A stretch of DNA of 64,000 bases from Tepidibacter sp. (GTDB lineage: Bacteria; Bacillota; Clostridia; Peptostreptococcales; Peptostreptococcaceae): positions 51,164 to 115,163 of the forward strand of contig NZ_JAOASI010000071.1 in the NCBI RefSeq assembly GCF_025210165.1, given 5' to 3'. The position numbers and the translations under genes are program-made. The notes beneath the pieces are model-generated. The model did not search any database. It saw nothing but the letters and a program-made list of their open reading frames with translations, and had not been told where the DNA came from. Shown here in pieces: positions 63,880 through 64,000 of the stretch (positions within the stretch are counted from its first letter, which is position 1; every line of letters starts with the position of its first letter).

Positions 63880-64000
63880 TCTTTAATGCTGGTCCAGAGA
63901 GGCTAGGAAGGTTGTAAATATGGATAAATATTAAATATGCATTTTATTGTGTATTTATATGAGTATGTCTGTAATTATGCCTTTCTATATAGAAAGGCAT
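63880..64000 (+). promoter_or_regulatory. PyrR-type attenuator leader of a pyrimidine operon (cut by window edge)
   Basis: TCTTTAATGCTG then GTCCAGAGAGGCT (63892-63904) and GAAGG match the PyrR-binding loop of Bacillus pyr leaders (GUCCAGAGAGGCU). The window ends in ATGCCTTTCTA/TAGAAAGGCAT (63977-64000), the stem expected for the attenuator terminator. With UMP/UTP, PyrR would stabilise this loop and promote termination. The regulated genes (pyrR, uraA or pyrB) would lie to the right. Confidence 0.85.

Noticed and set aside
63880..63920. T-box leader
   Set aside because: No specifier loop or TGGN antiterminator bulge is visible; the GTCCAGAGAGGCT loop is specific for PyrR leaders.
1..64000. 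rRNA, tRNA and CRISPR arrays
   Set aside because: Read on both strands for cloverleaf 3' ends, conserved rRNA blocks and regularly spaced direct repeats; none seen, though a tRNA scan was not run.

Overview
The window is AT-rich, densely packed DNA with strong Shine-Dalgarno sites, short intergenic gaps and mostly plus-strand operons. It looks like a spore-forming anaerobic member of the Clostridia, probably close to Peptostreptococcaceae. Supporting signs are a Spo0E-family regulator, an RNase J, a c-di-GMP-II riboswitch in front of a type IV pilin gene (the arrangement known from Clostridioides difficile), a clostridial GlcNAc PTS operon, and an H-NOX chemoreceptor with the residues of an O2-binding heme pocket. 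I found no rRNA, tRNA or CRISPR array.

Layout. 1-1015: a short-chain dehydrogenase behind AAGT...ACTT palindromes. 1016-2950: a large serine recombinase and a small divergent ORF. 3068-7083: a compact sugar-phosphate cluster of DhaL- and DhaK-like kinase subunits, an LsrF-like aldolase/thiolase, a VOC-fold protein and a SorC/LsrR-type regulator. Two matching 12-bp palindromes sit in the spacers of its two promoters. 7084-11834: an accessory 'scar' region with an internally deleted copy of the recombinase module, a coiled-coil pseudogene and its partial copy, a membrane-protein pseudogene with an amber codon, one intact AAA-ATPase/nuclease-like gene and an N-terminally truncated ATPase. 11872-16717: small hypothetical genes and two chemoreceptors, one of them H-NOX.

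16973-33139 is a complete type IV pilus locus: DUF881, pilB, pilT, pilC, c-di-GMP-II riboswitch, pilA, pilD, pilM, pilN, pilO, a minor prepilin, a large PilX-like protein, another prepilin, and a secreted vWA+PA14 protein likely to act as tip adhesin. 33474-41507 holds housekeeping genes (SEC-C protein, Spo0E-like, FAD oxidoreductase, Na/Pi transporter, nitrilase-family amidase, pgi). 41662-46606 is a GlcNAc operon (glcT-type antiterminator, PTS IIBC, nagA, nagB, IIA) whose leader carries its own RAT/terminator switch. 46627-52215 holds a YkvI-like permease, a two-component system, a DEAD-box helicase and a YkuD L,D-transpeptidase. 52583-57754 holds a YpeB-like protein and a BirA-controlled bioY-bioB-bioD-bioA operon. 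57790-63825 holds an AlaX-like editing protein, RNase J, a LysM protein and a leucine-rich-repeat membrane protein. The right edge is a PyrR-type pyr leader whose genes lie outside the window.

The most unusual non-coding content is a set of repeated structured elements. Three are ~200-nt imperfect palindromes (7739-7950, 52229-52429, 62234-62445); they keep the same fold and apical-loop motif while their stems differ, with compensating base changes. A second family (16811-16893, 22160-22206, 41845-41932) sits 5' of the pil operon, pilA and glcT. A two-hairpin element lies at 62545-62664, with a half copy at 34569-34602.
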